A stretch of 64,000 nt of DNA from contig JAPNXP010000011.1 of assembly GCA_028753945.1 (NCBI GenBank), positions 3,162,001 through 3,226,000 of the forward strand, given 5' to 3'. Positions 1 through 10,853 of this stretch are shown here, piece after piece. The position numbers and the translations under genes are program-made. Position 1 is the stretch's first letter. The number at the start of each line of letters is the position of its first letter. The stretch is from Hexactinellida sp. DTS-2022 (lineage: Eukaryota; Porifera; Hexactinellida). The notes under the pieces are model-generated. The model saw nothing but the letters and a program-made list of their open reading frames with translations. It did not search any database and was not told the origin of the DNA.

Positions 1-369
1 TGTATGGTGGATTCTGGTTATTAGCACATCGTCGGGAACTGCGCTTAATGTGGTTGTAACCGGCATGTTCTTATAACCTACATGATTATATAGGGTATAT
101 GGCAACCGTTTTCCAACATAGCTTTCTTATATCCGATATGTTCTTAAAACTGGTGGCTATATCCGACATCTACTGTATTAGCTATTCACTTCGAAACATA
201 TTTAGTTGTCTTTAAGGCAGAACCGGTTTTCTTTGTAATCCTGGTTTAATTGTTTAGTACTCAACGGTTTGATATATGTTTTCGAACCCAAATAAGCCCC
301 GGCTAGTTCAGATACTTAAGCCGGGGCCGGGCCCCGATGGATGTTCATAGTATTATTATACAATCCGAA
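1..369. other. Non-coding flank, nothing recognised
   Basis: No coding region or complete element is seen. A short GC-rich inverted repeat lies at about 295-327 (AGCCCCGGCT paired with AGCCGGGGC), possibly the remains of a small transposon. Positions 362-369 are the left target duplication of the next element. Confidence 0.4.
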
Positions 370-843
370 AAGGGACGTCGCCACGGGGGGGGGGGGGGGG
401 GGCATTGCCCCCCCCCCCCCTGGTAGAAATCCTCGCCCCGGTGCAATGCCCCCCCTGGTAAAATATATTGAACTATTTTATTTCTCTGATTCATTGATGC
501 TATTGAATCCAATTTAATGAGTTCACATTTTCCAATCCATTTGAGTCATATCCCTGTACGAGGCTCCAATTTTCCCCTGTACATTGGTCAAGATCCCTAG
601 ATACCTCAAAGAATTTTCTCGCTCTCTTTGCGAGCTCGTCTAAAATGTAAATCTACACTTATATTGAAACAAATTACACTAACCAAAGCATTTTCATACT
701 TTGCAGGACATTAAACTAGAAAGCTTCATCTTTATCGCATAGTTTTTGGTAACGTCAACTGCTACATCTAACACCAATATAATGTTTGCCCCCCCTGGCA
801 ATTTCTGTTCCCCCCCAGGTGAAAATTCCTGGCAACGTCCCTG
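370..843. mobile_element. hAT-type MITE, 8-bp TSD AATCCGAA
   Basis: The left end reads AAGGGACGTCGCCA and the right end, reverse-complemented, CAGGGACGTTGCCA. Exact 8-bp duplications AATCCGAA flank it (362-369 and 844-851). CAGGG-type ends plus an 8-bp TSD are hAT hallmarks. The interior holds poly-G and poly-C runs near 387-420 that can pair with each other. No coding potential. Confidence 0.85.
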
Positions 844-912
844 AATCCGAACCAAAATATTTCTACTATATGGTATTATTCTCAAGTTATTTAATGATTC
901 CTCTTTCCTTAG

Positions 913-1057
913 TCACACAATTTGGAAAACATTGTTAATCCCGACGCTATTTTCAAATTAGAGTCTTTAACTCTAATGGAATCTCCTAATACAGACAGAA
1001 GAAAGCTCAGACGAAAATTTAAAAAAGTCATTGTTAACGAACAAGAATTTTTATTAG
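913..1057 (+). CDS. Candidate internal host exon, function unknown
   Basis: A 145-bp stretch is open in one frame (48 codons plus one base) between a good 3' splice site (CTCTTTCCTTAG ending at 912) and a GTAAATATG donor starting at 1058. The predicted peptide is hydrophilic and begins SHNLENIVNPDAIFKLESL, with a basic stretch RRKLRRKFKK near its end. No domain is recognised. It lies outside any transposon that I can delimit. An open frame of this length in AT-rich DNA can occur by chance, but its match to two splice consensus sites makes a real exon plausible. No neighbouring exon was identified, so strand and phase rest on the splice sites alone. Confidence 0.4.
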
Positions 1058-1401
1058 GTAAATATGTTTTATTTAATATATCTAATCGTTGCCGATGATT
1101 CTTTCTACACTTTATTACGGATAAATTTGCACTGCTAAATAAGACTCACTGAAGCAGGTGGAAACCTAGATAAACAATCCTTTACAAAAACAATTTACTA
1201 TTGCTATAGTTTTTTTGAAACTGGACACATGAAAAATGATGGTAAATGTAATTTGTTTGATGAATCTCTGTTCTTGCATAATTTTAGTCAGGGCCACATT
1301 TATGGTGGGGAATTCTTAGTTAAAGCCCTGGGCGCACCACATATAATGGTCCCCACATCTAAGAGTTGCAGTAATCGGGCTTATCTGCCAATTATTCCAG
1401 G
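1058..1401. other. Intergenic or intronic sequence
   Basis: AT-rich DNA between the candidate exon and the next MITE. Nothing is supported here. The short open frame from 1229 runs into the MITE and is judged spurious. Positions 1394-1401 are the left TSD of the next element. Confidence 0.4.
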
Positions 1402-1777
1402 CATAGGCGCCAAGTTTGGGGTTTTGGGGGGGGCCGGCCCCCCCATAATTTTTATTGGGGGCCCCCCCATATTGTTGATCGGCCCCCCCATTTTGTTGAT
1501 TACCCCCTCCCCCCCATATTGCTGATTGGGGGGCTGGGTGGTCACTGGGAGCGACCTCCCGGACCTTTCGGTGGTTTAATTTTTGTACGAAAGCGGTCCT
1601 TTTGATCGACCAAGGCATGATAGAGGGTGAGAATCACGTTTGTTTACTCAATATATCCAGATTTTGTTTCTGAAGAAACAAATCTGGAAACATTTAGCAA
1701 ACCTCCCAGTGGCCCCCCCAGACCCCCCAAGTGGGCCCCCCATCTTTGATTATATATTCCAAAACTTGACGCCTATG
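1402..1777. mobile_element. hAT-type MITE, 8-bp TSD ATTCCAGG
   Basis: Inverted ends CATAGGCGCCAAGTTT and (reverse complement of the right end) CATAGGCGTCAAGTTT, flanked by exact ATTCCAGG at 1394-1401 and 1778-1785. The interior has several poly-G/poly-C blocks (GGGGGCCCCCCC-type) able to fold back. It is non-coding. Confidence 0.87.
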
Positions 1778-2308
1778 ATTCCAGGCAATCAGTAGATGCA
1801 TGCCAAAGATTCTGGGTGCAATTCTTATTTCGCTTTACACACTAGAGAATCGAAAAAGTTTGCTTGTTTTACATATATTTCGATACATACGTCTTTAATT
1901 TATTTTCTACAAAATTAGCTTTAATACATTGATATAAAATTGTTCGTATATTTTAATTCCTTGATGACTGGACCAAGAACTAAATTCCTCGACTGCCCAT
2001 GTAATTTCAGTATGTTTGCCACGTATGCTGGAAGGATTCACACTGTCTCTATTAAATATTTGAAAATGTGGTTAGCATTTTGCTGTAGCCTTCTTCTAAA
2101 TACCGATATATGAGATCGGTTCACTCTTAGAAGTAATATGAGTATGTACACTGTATTGCTGGAATCCCATGCCATTTTAACCGGGAAATAATGTATCTAA
2201 AAACTAACTACACAAAATAATCTTCTTGTCCAAAAGTAGTAAACGAATATCCGTTTCAATCTAATATTCGTTCAATCATTCCAACGAATATTAGGTATAT
2301 TCGTTTCA
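1778..2308. other. Non-coding AT-rich stretch
   Basis: No element or gene seen. The motif ACGAATAT and its complement recur several times at 2230-2305 without forming a clear array. Confidence 0.4.
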
Positions 2309-2683
2309 CAGGGGTGTAGGAGTAGGCCCGCCAGGCCCGGCGCAAGCCGGACCAATAATTTCATGATGAATTTTTACAAAAACTATAATGTTTAGTCGGA
2401 TAGTATTTAAATTCATTTTGATAATATAATCATGGTTAATCTCCATATTTTTGTAATATTATATTAGTTTTGATTACTACGTATTTTCTAAGATTTGCAT
2501 TTGATTAATTAACAGTGGAATAATTGTCTTCATTTCACCAGGCTAATAGTAGTAATGGCGCATAAATATTTATACTGAGTGCATATCATGCATCCGAAAT
2601 TCATTTTTATATGTTTCATGTTTCTCCAAGTACGAAGTGGAGAAACCCGCCGGACCAATCGGTAATAGGTTCCTACGCCCCTG
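2309..2683. mobile_element. hAT-like MITE with unclear TSD
   Basis: The left end CAGGGGTGTAGGA and the right end (reverse complement) CAGGGGCGTAGGA are inverted. Just inside, GCCGGACCAAT and ATTGGTCCGGCGGG also pair. Flanks share only TTTCA (TTTCA before, TTTCAGCA after), so the 8-bp duplication expected of hAT is degraded. Confidence 0.7.
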
Positions 2684-3113
2684 TTTCAGCATTATTCGTG
2701 TTAATTAATTAACGTGGTTCTACAGTATTATGCTTGTAAAACGTAGAATTTTGGTTTCAAGTACATTCTTTGTTTTGGAACTATAGACTAAGATATTTCT
2801 GATCAACTACTGTTATAATGAAGTCCAAGGGAATCTTGATATACGGAAATCAAATTTCTTATTTATTTATTTGTCAGCGAGATAAAAATTACCTAAGATA
2901 TCATGAGATATTTCAAAATAACCGAGTTCTATATACATGGAGTTTACTATATGTCCTATTGTCTTACTTATAATTAATTTACTAACTTATTAAAGGAACT
3001 AACACTGCAAGAAATTAACGCGATTTTGTGCAAAAATATTTTTGAACGCTAACGCGATTGATTCTAGAAAGTCGAATAGTACTTTTAAAATTATTAAAGA
3101 ATGTAATTCTCCT
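2684..3113. other. Non-coding AT-rich stretch
   Basis: Nothing recognised. Positions 3106-3113 (ATTCTCCT) are the left TSD of the next MITE. Confidence 0.4.
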
Positions 3114-3597
3114 CAGGGATGGATCCAGCACAGAATATCTGGGAGTGTAATGTCCAGGGTTGGGAATTCTAATTGTGGACGCCGTGGGAAGCGCCTTTGG
3201 GTCAACTGTGCCAGTTTTTGGACGTTCCTTTTTAGGAACTGCATCTGAGAAAGCATCTTTTTAGAAATTTGAAATATATTTATTATACGTCAAAGAAATC
3301 TATTCTAAATTCATACATAACTATAAATTAATAATTAATTAATTAAACTATCCATTTACCAACAATCACAATGAATCAACAGTTAACGATTAATAAACTA
3401 AGCATTTATGATAGGGAGATAGGGAAAAATTCTGATAAATTTCTCTCAACCAATGTCGGGAATTGTGCCAGTCCCTAGATATAATTTTCGATTACACGTG
3501 TAATATCATATTCTTTGGGGGGGGGGGGGTTCGCACACCCCCTGAGCAATTCTTTGGGGGTGCAACCCCCCTGAACCTCCCGGTAGATCCATCCCTG
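3114..3597. mobile_element. hAT-type MITE, TSD ATTYTCCT
   Basis: The ends are CAGGGATGGATC and its inverse GGTAGATCCATCCCTG. Flanks are ATTCTCCT (3106-3113) and ATTTTCCT (3598-3605), 7 of 8 identical. A G-run and C-rich blocks at 3518-3580 lie near the right end. Non-coding. Confidence 0.8.
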
Positions 3598-4184
3598 ATT
3601 TTCCTACTAAATACTATTTCTTCTCCCAAAATAGGTTTCTCATATAATTGATAGACATTGCCCCTGTATATCCATTTAATACCTTGCTGGAAATTCAACA
3701 GTACTAAATCTAACTTAGCTGAAAATTAACGTTCATGGAATTAACGTTCAAGGAATTTAACTTCTTGGAAATTAACACGATTTGGAGCAATTCCTTTATT
3801 AAGTTGTACAGAAAAATAATTGTGGGATGAAATCTCTAAATAATTGGATTGTTTGTTTTTGGAGGTCTAATTCATTTTTCGTAGCGGTAATAATCTCGAG
3901 GGTTAAAGAATCCCAAACAGTTATGGCTTGACTCGAGCTACTTATATTAGCTTTACTCCCCCAAGTTTAAGAACCCTGGGTTAGAGGTTTTAATTTGAGT
4001 ATCTAACTGAAATGAAGTAGATTGCACTGTTCTAGAATGGTAAGCAGTGGAATGACTGTAATCACTGGCATTAAAATCTTGATATCTATTAATTCTCTAA
4101 AGTGAAAATTTAAGTTTATGTTAAAAGTAGTTCATAAAACAACTATAACTGCCCTCGCTTTTCAGAATGAACAACGATCTACAG
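3598..4184. other. Non-coding with short direct repeats
   Basis: The motif GGAATTAACGTTCA and near variants recur three or four times at about 3720-3780. A similar GAAATTAACGCGATTTTG is at 3010-3027. No gene or element ends were found. TSD ATCTACAG occupies 4177-4184. Confidence 0.35.
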
Positions 4185-4781
4185 CAGTGGTTCTCAAACT
4201 GTGGTACGCGTACCACTGGTGGTACGCGAGCTCCTTCTAGTGGTACGCGTAGCTATAGGCGGAGGGAAGAGGAGTCAGGGGAAGGGGGGGGGGACACTTG
4301 CTCCTACCCTAATTAAGCCTTTGAATTGTTGGCAGTTTATTGTTGATATTATTCAACACCGTCAATACCTTCAATTCTCTAATGTTGCTAGATTACACAT
4401 TCTAAATCAATTGTATTTTGTTTTTGTTAGCAAATTATGCTTCCTGCTGGTAGATCAGTAGTTACATTAACTCTGCAAAGAAATCCTGGGGGTATACTCC
4501 CCAAACCCCCTTAGGTCGCTCGCTACGCTCGCTGCTTGCACATTTGACCGCGGAGAGACTTTCTCCTAGCTATGCCCTTGAGAGGGGGTAGATCATTATA
4601 CTTTAAAAATACATCAAAATTGAATAGTTATTAAATACAATAGAAATTTACTTTAGTACGAGATGATGTACGTCATTTTCAGGGGTGTATTTAAAATTTA
4701 AATATCGGTTATTATGGTGGTACGCGGAGACCCTAATATTTGATGAAGTGGTACGCGCTGTGAAAAGTTTGAGAACCACTG
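4185..4781. mobile_element. hAT MITE (CAGTGGTTCTCAAAC type), TSD ATCTACAG
   Basis: Perfect 15-bp ends CAGTGGTTCTCAAAC with the inverse GTTTGAGAACCACTG, and exact 8-bp duplications ATCTACAG (4177-4184, 4782-4789). The end sequence is the widespread animal hAT/Charlie type. Next to the ends GTGGTACGCG occurs several times, probably subterminal transposase-binding repeats. Non-autonomous. Confidence 0.9.
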
Positions 4782-4946
4782 ATCTACAGCATTCAAATCA
4801 CATACTACTGAATTTGTTATTATTCTCTAATCTCTATGGAAAATATTTAATGCGAACAAGTTGCTCCTTCGCGCATCTGCGTTCTTATAACTTGGATTCT
4901 GGCATGCGGCGCTTGCTTGTATATCAAACAGATATGGCCTTTTAAT

Positions 4947-5792
4947 TAGAGCTGTATCGGATTAGAGATTCTCTACTCCGGCCGGATCCGGATATCCGGT
5001 GCTCAATTATCCGGTTATCCGGCTAAATATGTATTTGACAAATGAAACCATAATATCACATCAAGAACAAGTTCTGTTTATTCATAATTAATTTGTACAT
5101 ATACTATGCTTGTGTTTTTTAGGGATGCTTCTAAAATAATTTATGTGATTCCACAATTGATACAGTATATGAATATACTTTCAATCGCATTCACCTTTGG
5201 TAAATAAGATCTTTTCAATAACATATTTATTTTCGATTCCTATATATATTATAGCTTTAAAGGTTGAATTTTTTATCAATCCCAGCATGAGTGAAATTTG
5301 GCATTTTTCTAAATCTAAGAACAATTCTTTCAGAGCACTCTGTAATGAATGTGTTGCCAATACATATATCACGTGGTAAAAATCCTAAAATGTATAGCAC
5401 GTCACCACTGTGGACATTCACATCCAGAAATTTACAAAAAAAACAATAAATGAAAATCCTCTTGTAGAAATAGACAACAAGGTGATCATAGTATTTTTTC
5501 AATCAACTAGTTCTGCTATTACACATTATCTAAATTCTACTCCAAGAATATCTATACAAGAAAACCTAGACCAGACATTAGAACGACAGAAGAAATGGAC
5601 AGTTAATGACCCTAGAGCTATGGAAATTCACTTGATATTCGGAGAGATAGTTATTCTTTAATTCATACACAAATACAATTGGGACCGTTATCCGGCCGGA
5701 TAGTTGTTCATATCGGGTTCCGGCCGGATATCTGGTAACTGGCCGGATACAGCCGGATACCGGATTAGAACCGGATATCCGGTACAGCCCTA
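4947..5792. mobile_element. hAT MITE rich in CCGGATATCCGG, TSD CTTTTAAT
   Basis: The left end TAGAGCTGTATCGG and the inverse right end TAGGGCTGTACCGG are flanked by exact CTTTTAAT (4939-4946, 5793-5800). Both sub-ends carry clusters of GGCCGGATA / TATCCGG motifs (4980-5030 and 5685-5785). The middle (about 5060-5660) is AT-rich and lacks a recognisable transposase. Confidence 0.85.
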
Positions 5793-5800
5793 CTTTTAAT

Positions 5801-6187
5801 TGATATACCGGTTGTATTTATATACTGTGGAACTTTATAGTAAACGTCCAGGTTCACAACTTCACATACGCGTAAATTTTCCGAAAATGTTAATACATGC
5901 GAAACTCGTGAGTAACCCCAGATACGAAATGCAAATTGAATAATTTAGACGCATGACTGAGCTGAAAATGAATGTAGGCGCGCCGACAATTTGTAGTTTT
6001 GTACATGTGACAGCAATAGGGGGGCGTTCAAATGTTAAGTTACGAAAAATTGACGAATGCTATATAGTACCTCATCTCTACCTCACGCTTTTGCCATCTT
6101 GTGATAAAAAGGATGAACTTTCCCAGATTATTTCAAATTGCTAACTATCAATCATTTTATATTGATTAACTCAATCAAATTATTTAA
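5801..6187. other. Non-coding stretch
   Basis: No gene or repeat recognised. A 63-codon open frame at 5953-6144 shows no domain and is treated as chance. Confidence 0.35.
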
Positions 6188-7103
6188 GCAAACCCTCACA
6201 GACGGAATGGGTGTGCTTCTTCTGGTTGACACAGGCCGCGCCAAACCTAAAATTTCAATAGCATTGTAGTACTGTGTTTTAGGAACCATCTTTAAATATA
6301 CTTTATATATCAAGTTACATTTCATATTAATTAAGTATACTTATAGTAACTAGTAAGTATAATTATTACAAACATTTCTACGTATAGTATTTATATTACT
6401 AATTTGAATAATAAAATAGACATCATCATCAACTGTACAATGTTCAAGTGTTTAGTGAACTTGTATAAAACACATAATAATAATAATAATTATAACAGTC
6501 ATTTTTATGTATAGTATGCTTATGTAATATTGTAATTACATTATGGAGAATACGGCTGTTTCCACGGGGCATACTGCCCTGGACATCCTTGTGATCGTTC
6601 GCTACGCTCGCTCTAGATCCCCCACCAGAAATTTAGGAATCCTTCCCTGCTTAGGAGAATACAACCTCTATATTTTCAGTTGGTAATTATAATTATAAGA
6701 GTGACTCACTGGACAGAACAAAAATTTCGATATAACTGATGAAAAATACGAAATTGAGAAATCGGGCTTCAATATCACCAATGGTCTAGTCAGACGAGTG
6801 CTTACGGCCGGAACTTCATCATAACGATTTTAAAACAATGCATATCATAGTATAAAACTATAGTAGGACGCAGTGGTAGATTAAGAGGGGGGGGATGGGG
6901 CGGTCGCCCGGACCCCGAGCCTAAAGGGGCCCAATACAAAGCTGTAATATTTGTATTGAGAAATGTGTTGTATTATAATGTTTGAGTAGTGAAGCAATAA
7001 CATGATAAAATTAATAGACAGCACACCTTAAAGTAACAAGCCTAGTCCTGATCTACTTTTACATTGAATTTTTCGAGTCTAAATATATTCTCCACTTCAC
7101 AGT

Positions 7104-7255
7104 CAAAGACGTAGCTATACCTGCATGAAGGTGGGACACTGGTAGATTATGGTTGCGGCATTCCGCACTATAGTATTATACTAGTGACTTTTTTGTGGCA
7201 CAAATCTTTTGGGTGCGGCCTGTGCCCCAAGTGCCGCACCCTGGCTACGCCTCTG
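7104..7255. mobile_element. 152-bp hAT MITE nested in a hAT, TSD TTCACAGT
   Basis: The ends CAAAGACGTAGCTA and (inverse right) CAGAGGCGTAGCCA have exact TTCACAGT duplications at 7096-7103 and 7256-7263. It inserted into the 5' part of the hAT copy, so it is the youngest layer here. Confidence 0.85.
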
Positions 7256-7263
7256 TTCACAGT

Positions 7264-7704
7264 AATGCATCCTATTCACAAGTCGGGGGCAACTAAAAGA
7301 AGAGAAAGTCACCTTCGCGAAGAGCAACTAAACAAGAAACGTCTAAACTTCCTAAACTAGACACATTCTCTAACTTACAATCACAATCCCAATAATTTAC
7401 AGCCGAAGACTATGATCTTTCTACTTTAACATCTTCCTTTGTACCTCTTGGCGATTCAATTCTATCTAATTTACACGAATTACTTGCAGTATGGGACTCT
7501 AGTTTTATCGAGTCAAAGTATCAAGTTCCAGAGGTTGTAGAAGAGCAACACGCTTTAACTCAAAAAGAAAACATACTTGTGAATAACATTGGATTGTGGG
7601 ACGATATATCAGAAGACTTACGAAATCGTTGGAATGCAAAAGGTAGTGAAGATTGTAGAAACATTTGTAAGAACCCTGTAGGATTATATTCAGGGGTGTC
7701 CTGA
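7264..7704 (+). pseudogene. hAT (TTF/ZMYM-like) transposase N-terminal remnant
   Basis: Plus-strand translation shows a basic start (KSGATKRRERVT-like in one frame, QETSKLPKLDTF in another), then an open stretch from about 7420 including FVPLGDSILSNLHELL and IGLWDDISEDLRNRWNAKG. Such a basic leader followed by a D-x-GLW...ISEDLRN...G segment is what I remember from the N-terminus of TTF/ZMYM-type hAT transposases. At least one stop and a frame change separate the pieces. The catalytic RNase H and dimerisation regions are absent. The assignment rests on memory of the family, not on a search. The surrounding hAT ends support it. Confidence 0.45.
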
Positions 7705-7815
7705 AAGAAACTCCTAAAGGCCCGTGGTTGAGGTCCACCCGGGCCCAATATACCCTTAATCCGTCTCTGGTAGGACGCTATTGTAACATTTTACTAGAAC
7801 GACACTAAAAACTAT

Positions 7816-8165
7816 TGGACATCAATAGACACAATGGACAGTTACTAATGTATGGACACAAATAAAACCAAAATTGGATATATGAATTTCCTCTCGATCA
7901 ATTTAATTATAGTCTCAGCTAAACATTCCACTAGCACGAAAATATTTTACTTATTGAATGCTAGCTGCAAATCCATTCCTAGTAAAACACTCGATTATTT
8001 GGCTAAATGATTTTTTTTGGAATCGAAGATGCGAATATTTTTATACGATATTTGAATTTGATTCTAGGTACAATACAAAGTCTGTAGTTCTTACTAGTTC
8101 CTCAATCAATTTTGAACAAACAAACAAACTAACAAAAAAGTATGTGATAAGTATATAGAATATAC
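7816..8165. repeat. Fragment of repeat family H
   Basis: CCTCTCGATCAATTTAATTA, GAATGCTAGCTGC, AATCCAT, TCGATTA and TTCCTCAATCAATTTTGAAC followed by an (ACAA)n tract match the interior of the complete family member at 45244-46560 in the same order. The left boundary is uncertain and no terminal repeats are seen. Confidence 0.55.
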
Positions 8166-8242
8166 CGTACTTATTAGCATGTCGATTGAATGATTCATAA
8201 TCAGACCTTTGACATCTGATGATAATCGTTTGCTTCGCTAAG

Positions 8243-8350
8243 TGGGTCAAAGTTTCACAGGATTTATAGGACGTGATTACAGTTTACTCAAAATATTTTC
8301 GGTTAATGGATTTCTCCGCTTAATTGAATCAAACTACCCTGGAACAAAAC
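8243..8350. mobile_element. Decayed TA-type MITE
   Basis: GGGTCAAAGTTTCACAGGAT, AATATTTTCGGTTAATGG and TTTCTCCGCTTAAT follow the interior of the intact 168-bp element at 21067-21234, with several substitutions. The ends are lost. Confidence 0.6.
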
Positions 8351-9160
8351 ACCCTAATAATTCAAATTGATTCGAATTTGTGTGTCTCGTCGACCTCTAT
8401 ACCACTAGCCCAAATTCAACAATCTATTGTAACGCCTGTTATACTGTATCGTATATAATAATAGAGTAGAATTTAGATTGTGTACCATTTTTATTTTTCA
8501 ACGAAAGAGGAGGACAAATTATGAATAATAAGTTAAATAGTTTTGAATTGATTTAATAGTATTGGACTTAACTGTGTGATAACCTAATAGATTTACTAAG
8601 CAACTGTGGATTCGTTTATATAAACAACAAAAAAGAAAATCTGAATGTAAATTCGTCGGTCACGGTCTGTGTGTCTCAAAATAGAATTCCAAATGGATTT
8701 CGAATTAAAATATTTGAGGTGGTAAATGTTAACGGCTTCGAGGAAATATTTTAGAATCAGTTACTTAGTGACTCGCATGTTAAAAAATAATATATAACCA
8801 ATTCAATATTTTTTATACAGTAATCTTCCTCATAACACACCCACTCATGAAGGTATTCGCGGTTGTCTAAGCTTAGTAATCAGCCTAAATTGGTCAGATG
8901 CGTATCATAGAAAATTGGTAGGTGATTAGCAAGTTCCAAAAATGGGGGAATTACAATATCGAATTATTTCCATATTTCTATTTTTCTTGATGATTGGAGG
9001 AGCATTAATTTAAAATTGGAGTGTCCAGCCCTAATGTTCCATGTAGTTTTCGATTTTATATTTTGGAATCTTAGCTTCGGGACCTCTATTTTTGTTAAAT
9101 AATGGCTAGAATTTCCTATCAGGTGCTCATTATAAAATTGAGTTGTACAACATTCACGGG
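8351..9160. other. Non-coding stretch
   Basis: No gene or bounded repeat recognised. Positions 9153-9160 form the left TSD of the next element. Confidence 0.35.
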
Positions 9161-10070
9161 CAGAGTTTCCGAATGGATTACGGATTTACGGATTTGACGG
9201 ATTACAAATCCATCAAATCCGTAATTCACGGATTTTGTACGGATTTGGAAAAATTCTCAAATCATTCCAAATCCTTTGGTAATATGGATTTTGGATTGAG
9301 AATGTACTTTGTAACTCTAAATTTAGATATACGTATATAGACAAAGCATGTCCCTTTATCTCGAGATATAGGGACATATTTTAAAAGTTTGGCTTTTTTT
9401 CAACACAATTTAGGTAAAAAAAAGCTCGATTCCCTGTAAGGAAATTCACCATAAAAAGTGTGTTTTTATGGAGTATTTTTCATAAATATGTCCCTATATC
9501 TGAGATATAGGGACGTGTTCTGTCAATGATATATAGATAGATATATCAGGGTTTTTTTTAAGATTGAGACTTTGATGTAACTCAGCGCCTCCTTGGTGTA
9601 ACTCAACACTGCAGCGGCCGCGGCCGCCCCATAGTCGTGGTGTAACTCAACACTGCACAGGCCCAGGTCGACCCAAATCGTGGTGTAACTCCAAAAGATC
9701 TTGGTGCAAAATTTACACCAAGATCGGCCTTAAAAAAACCCTGATATGTATATATATATATACATATAATACTTACTAGAAAGACTTCTAAACCAAACAT
9801 TTGGATCTAGAAATCTGTGCGTATCTGCAAATCCAAATGAATTTGGAAGTATTATGGATTTTGAAAATTCGAATGGATTTCAGAAATCCGTATGGATTTT
9901 ATATTTATTTGAAAATCAGCTATGGATTGAGGTTCCGGATGGATTACGAATTTACGGATCCAAATCCATCATTTCCTTAATTTTCGGATTTTGGAACGGA
10001 TTTGGAGTTTGAATTCTTGATGAGATGGAATATGGACTGGATATGGATAAGAATCCATTCGGACCCTTTG
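9161..10070. mobile_element. hAT-like element of GGATTT repeats, TSD TTCACGGG
   Basis: The ends CAGAGTTTCCGAATGGATTA and (inverse right) CAAAGGGTCCGAATGGATT are flanked by exact TTCACGGG (9153-9160, 10071-10078). Both arms (9161-9300, 9800-10060) are filled with variants of TACGGATTTG / CAAATCCG, a dense subterminal repeat that explains spurious open frames. The centre carries another MITE (9547-9743) and a segment bounded by two near-identical palindromes (9348-9377 and 9489-9516, core GTCCCTATATCT). Confidence 0.8.
9547..9743. mobile_element. 197-bp MITE with GTGTAACTC repeats
   Basis: The inverted ends CAGGGTTTTTTTTAAG and CTTAAAAAAACCCTG are clear. The 8-bp flanks (AGATATAT and ATATGTAT) are only partly alike, in a TA-rich context. 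The interior repeats TGGTGTAACTCAACACTGCA with variants about four times and has a short GCGGCCGCGGCCGC block. Probably hAT-like. Confidence 0.65.
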
Positions 10071-10853
10071 TTCACGGGTCATTGATACAAGTTATTTATT
10101 CAGTGATATATATTGTTAATTTGGTAGCTAATTGATTTTTTAATGATTGGCTAATTATAATCATATTAGTGGGGTAAAAAATTAGGATTCTGTGACCAAC
10201 CTCTGGCTAGTTAAGTTTTATGCCTGATTCTGATACTTTAGGATATAACTCGCGATTTAAGCTCCCATGCCGCTCTGGAAAGTTTGGGCAAACTTTTTTA
10301 TCGCGACAAATTCAAAGGGCCTCCGGCAATCATTTTGAAAAATTTAGGCCCCTCTCTGAACAGTTCATAAATTGAGATTACAGTGTTCTTGAACAGTATA
10401 CAATAAGTTGTAGCTGCACTCAAAATTTCTACTCAATCGGGACTATACCTTTAATGAAATAACCTTTTGAGATTCTCACGTCATTTGTCATCATGGGAGG
10501 TCCATTCTTGAAAAGTTTTTTTAACGGATTTGAAGCATATCTTATCCTATATACATGCAATAACCTTTTAACTGGCTATGTAGTATTTCTCCATGTAATT
10601 CTCGGTAATAGACCTAAATTTAGCACTTTTACTATACAAAAATTAAAAAATCCAGTCAATTGACGTCAAAATTGTGATAATTATATGTATAAAGTGGGCG
10701 AATAAAACGATTATGGGTCATTTTTCTTTGCTTCGTCACCCCCATGTGAGATCCCCAGAAGAGTCAAAATGCTAAATTTACTTCCATTACGAGGTTTACT
10801 TGGAGACATACTACATAGCCAGTTAAAAAGTTATTGCATGTATATGTTGTAGG

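Larger units (their letters stand above)
6871..7769 (+). mobile_element. hAT element with transposase remnants, TSD GTAGGACG
   Basis: The ends CAGTGGTAGATTAAG and (inverse right) CAGAGACGGATTAAG are flanked by exact GTAGGACG (6863-6870, 7770-7777). It sits inside repeat E. It contains a smaller hAT MITE (7104-7255) and the decayed 5' part of a transposase gene (7264-7704). At 899 bp it is far shorter than an autonomous hAT, so it is an internally deleted copy. Confidence 0.88.
6188..7815 (+). repeat. Repeat family E, copy 1 (interrupted)
   Basis: The sequence from about AACCCTCACAGACGG (6190) to TTTTACTAGAA (7800) reappears in reverse orientation at about 38770-39590. Shared landmarks include a GAGAAATCGGGCTTC / GAAGCCTGATTTCTC block, GTATAAAACTATAGTAGGAC and the CACAGACGG end. 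Copy 1 is split by the hAT at 6871-7769. The family's termini and class were not resolved. Confidence 0.65.

Noticed and set aside
4201-4945. Two 86-codon frames near the hAT MITE
   Set aside because: Both overlap the non-coding MITE at 4185-4781 or its edge, without domain signal.
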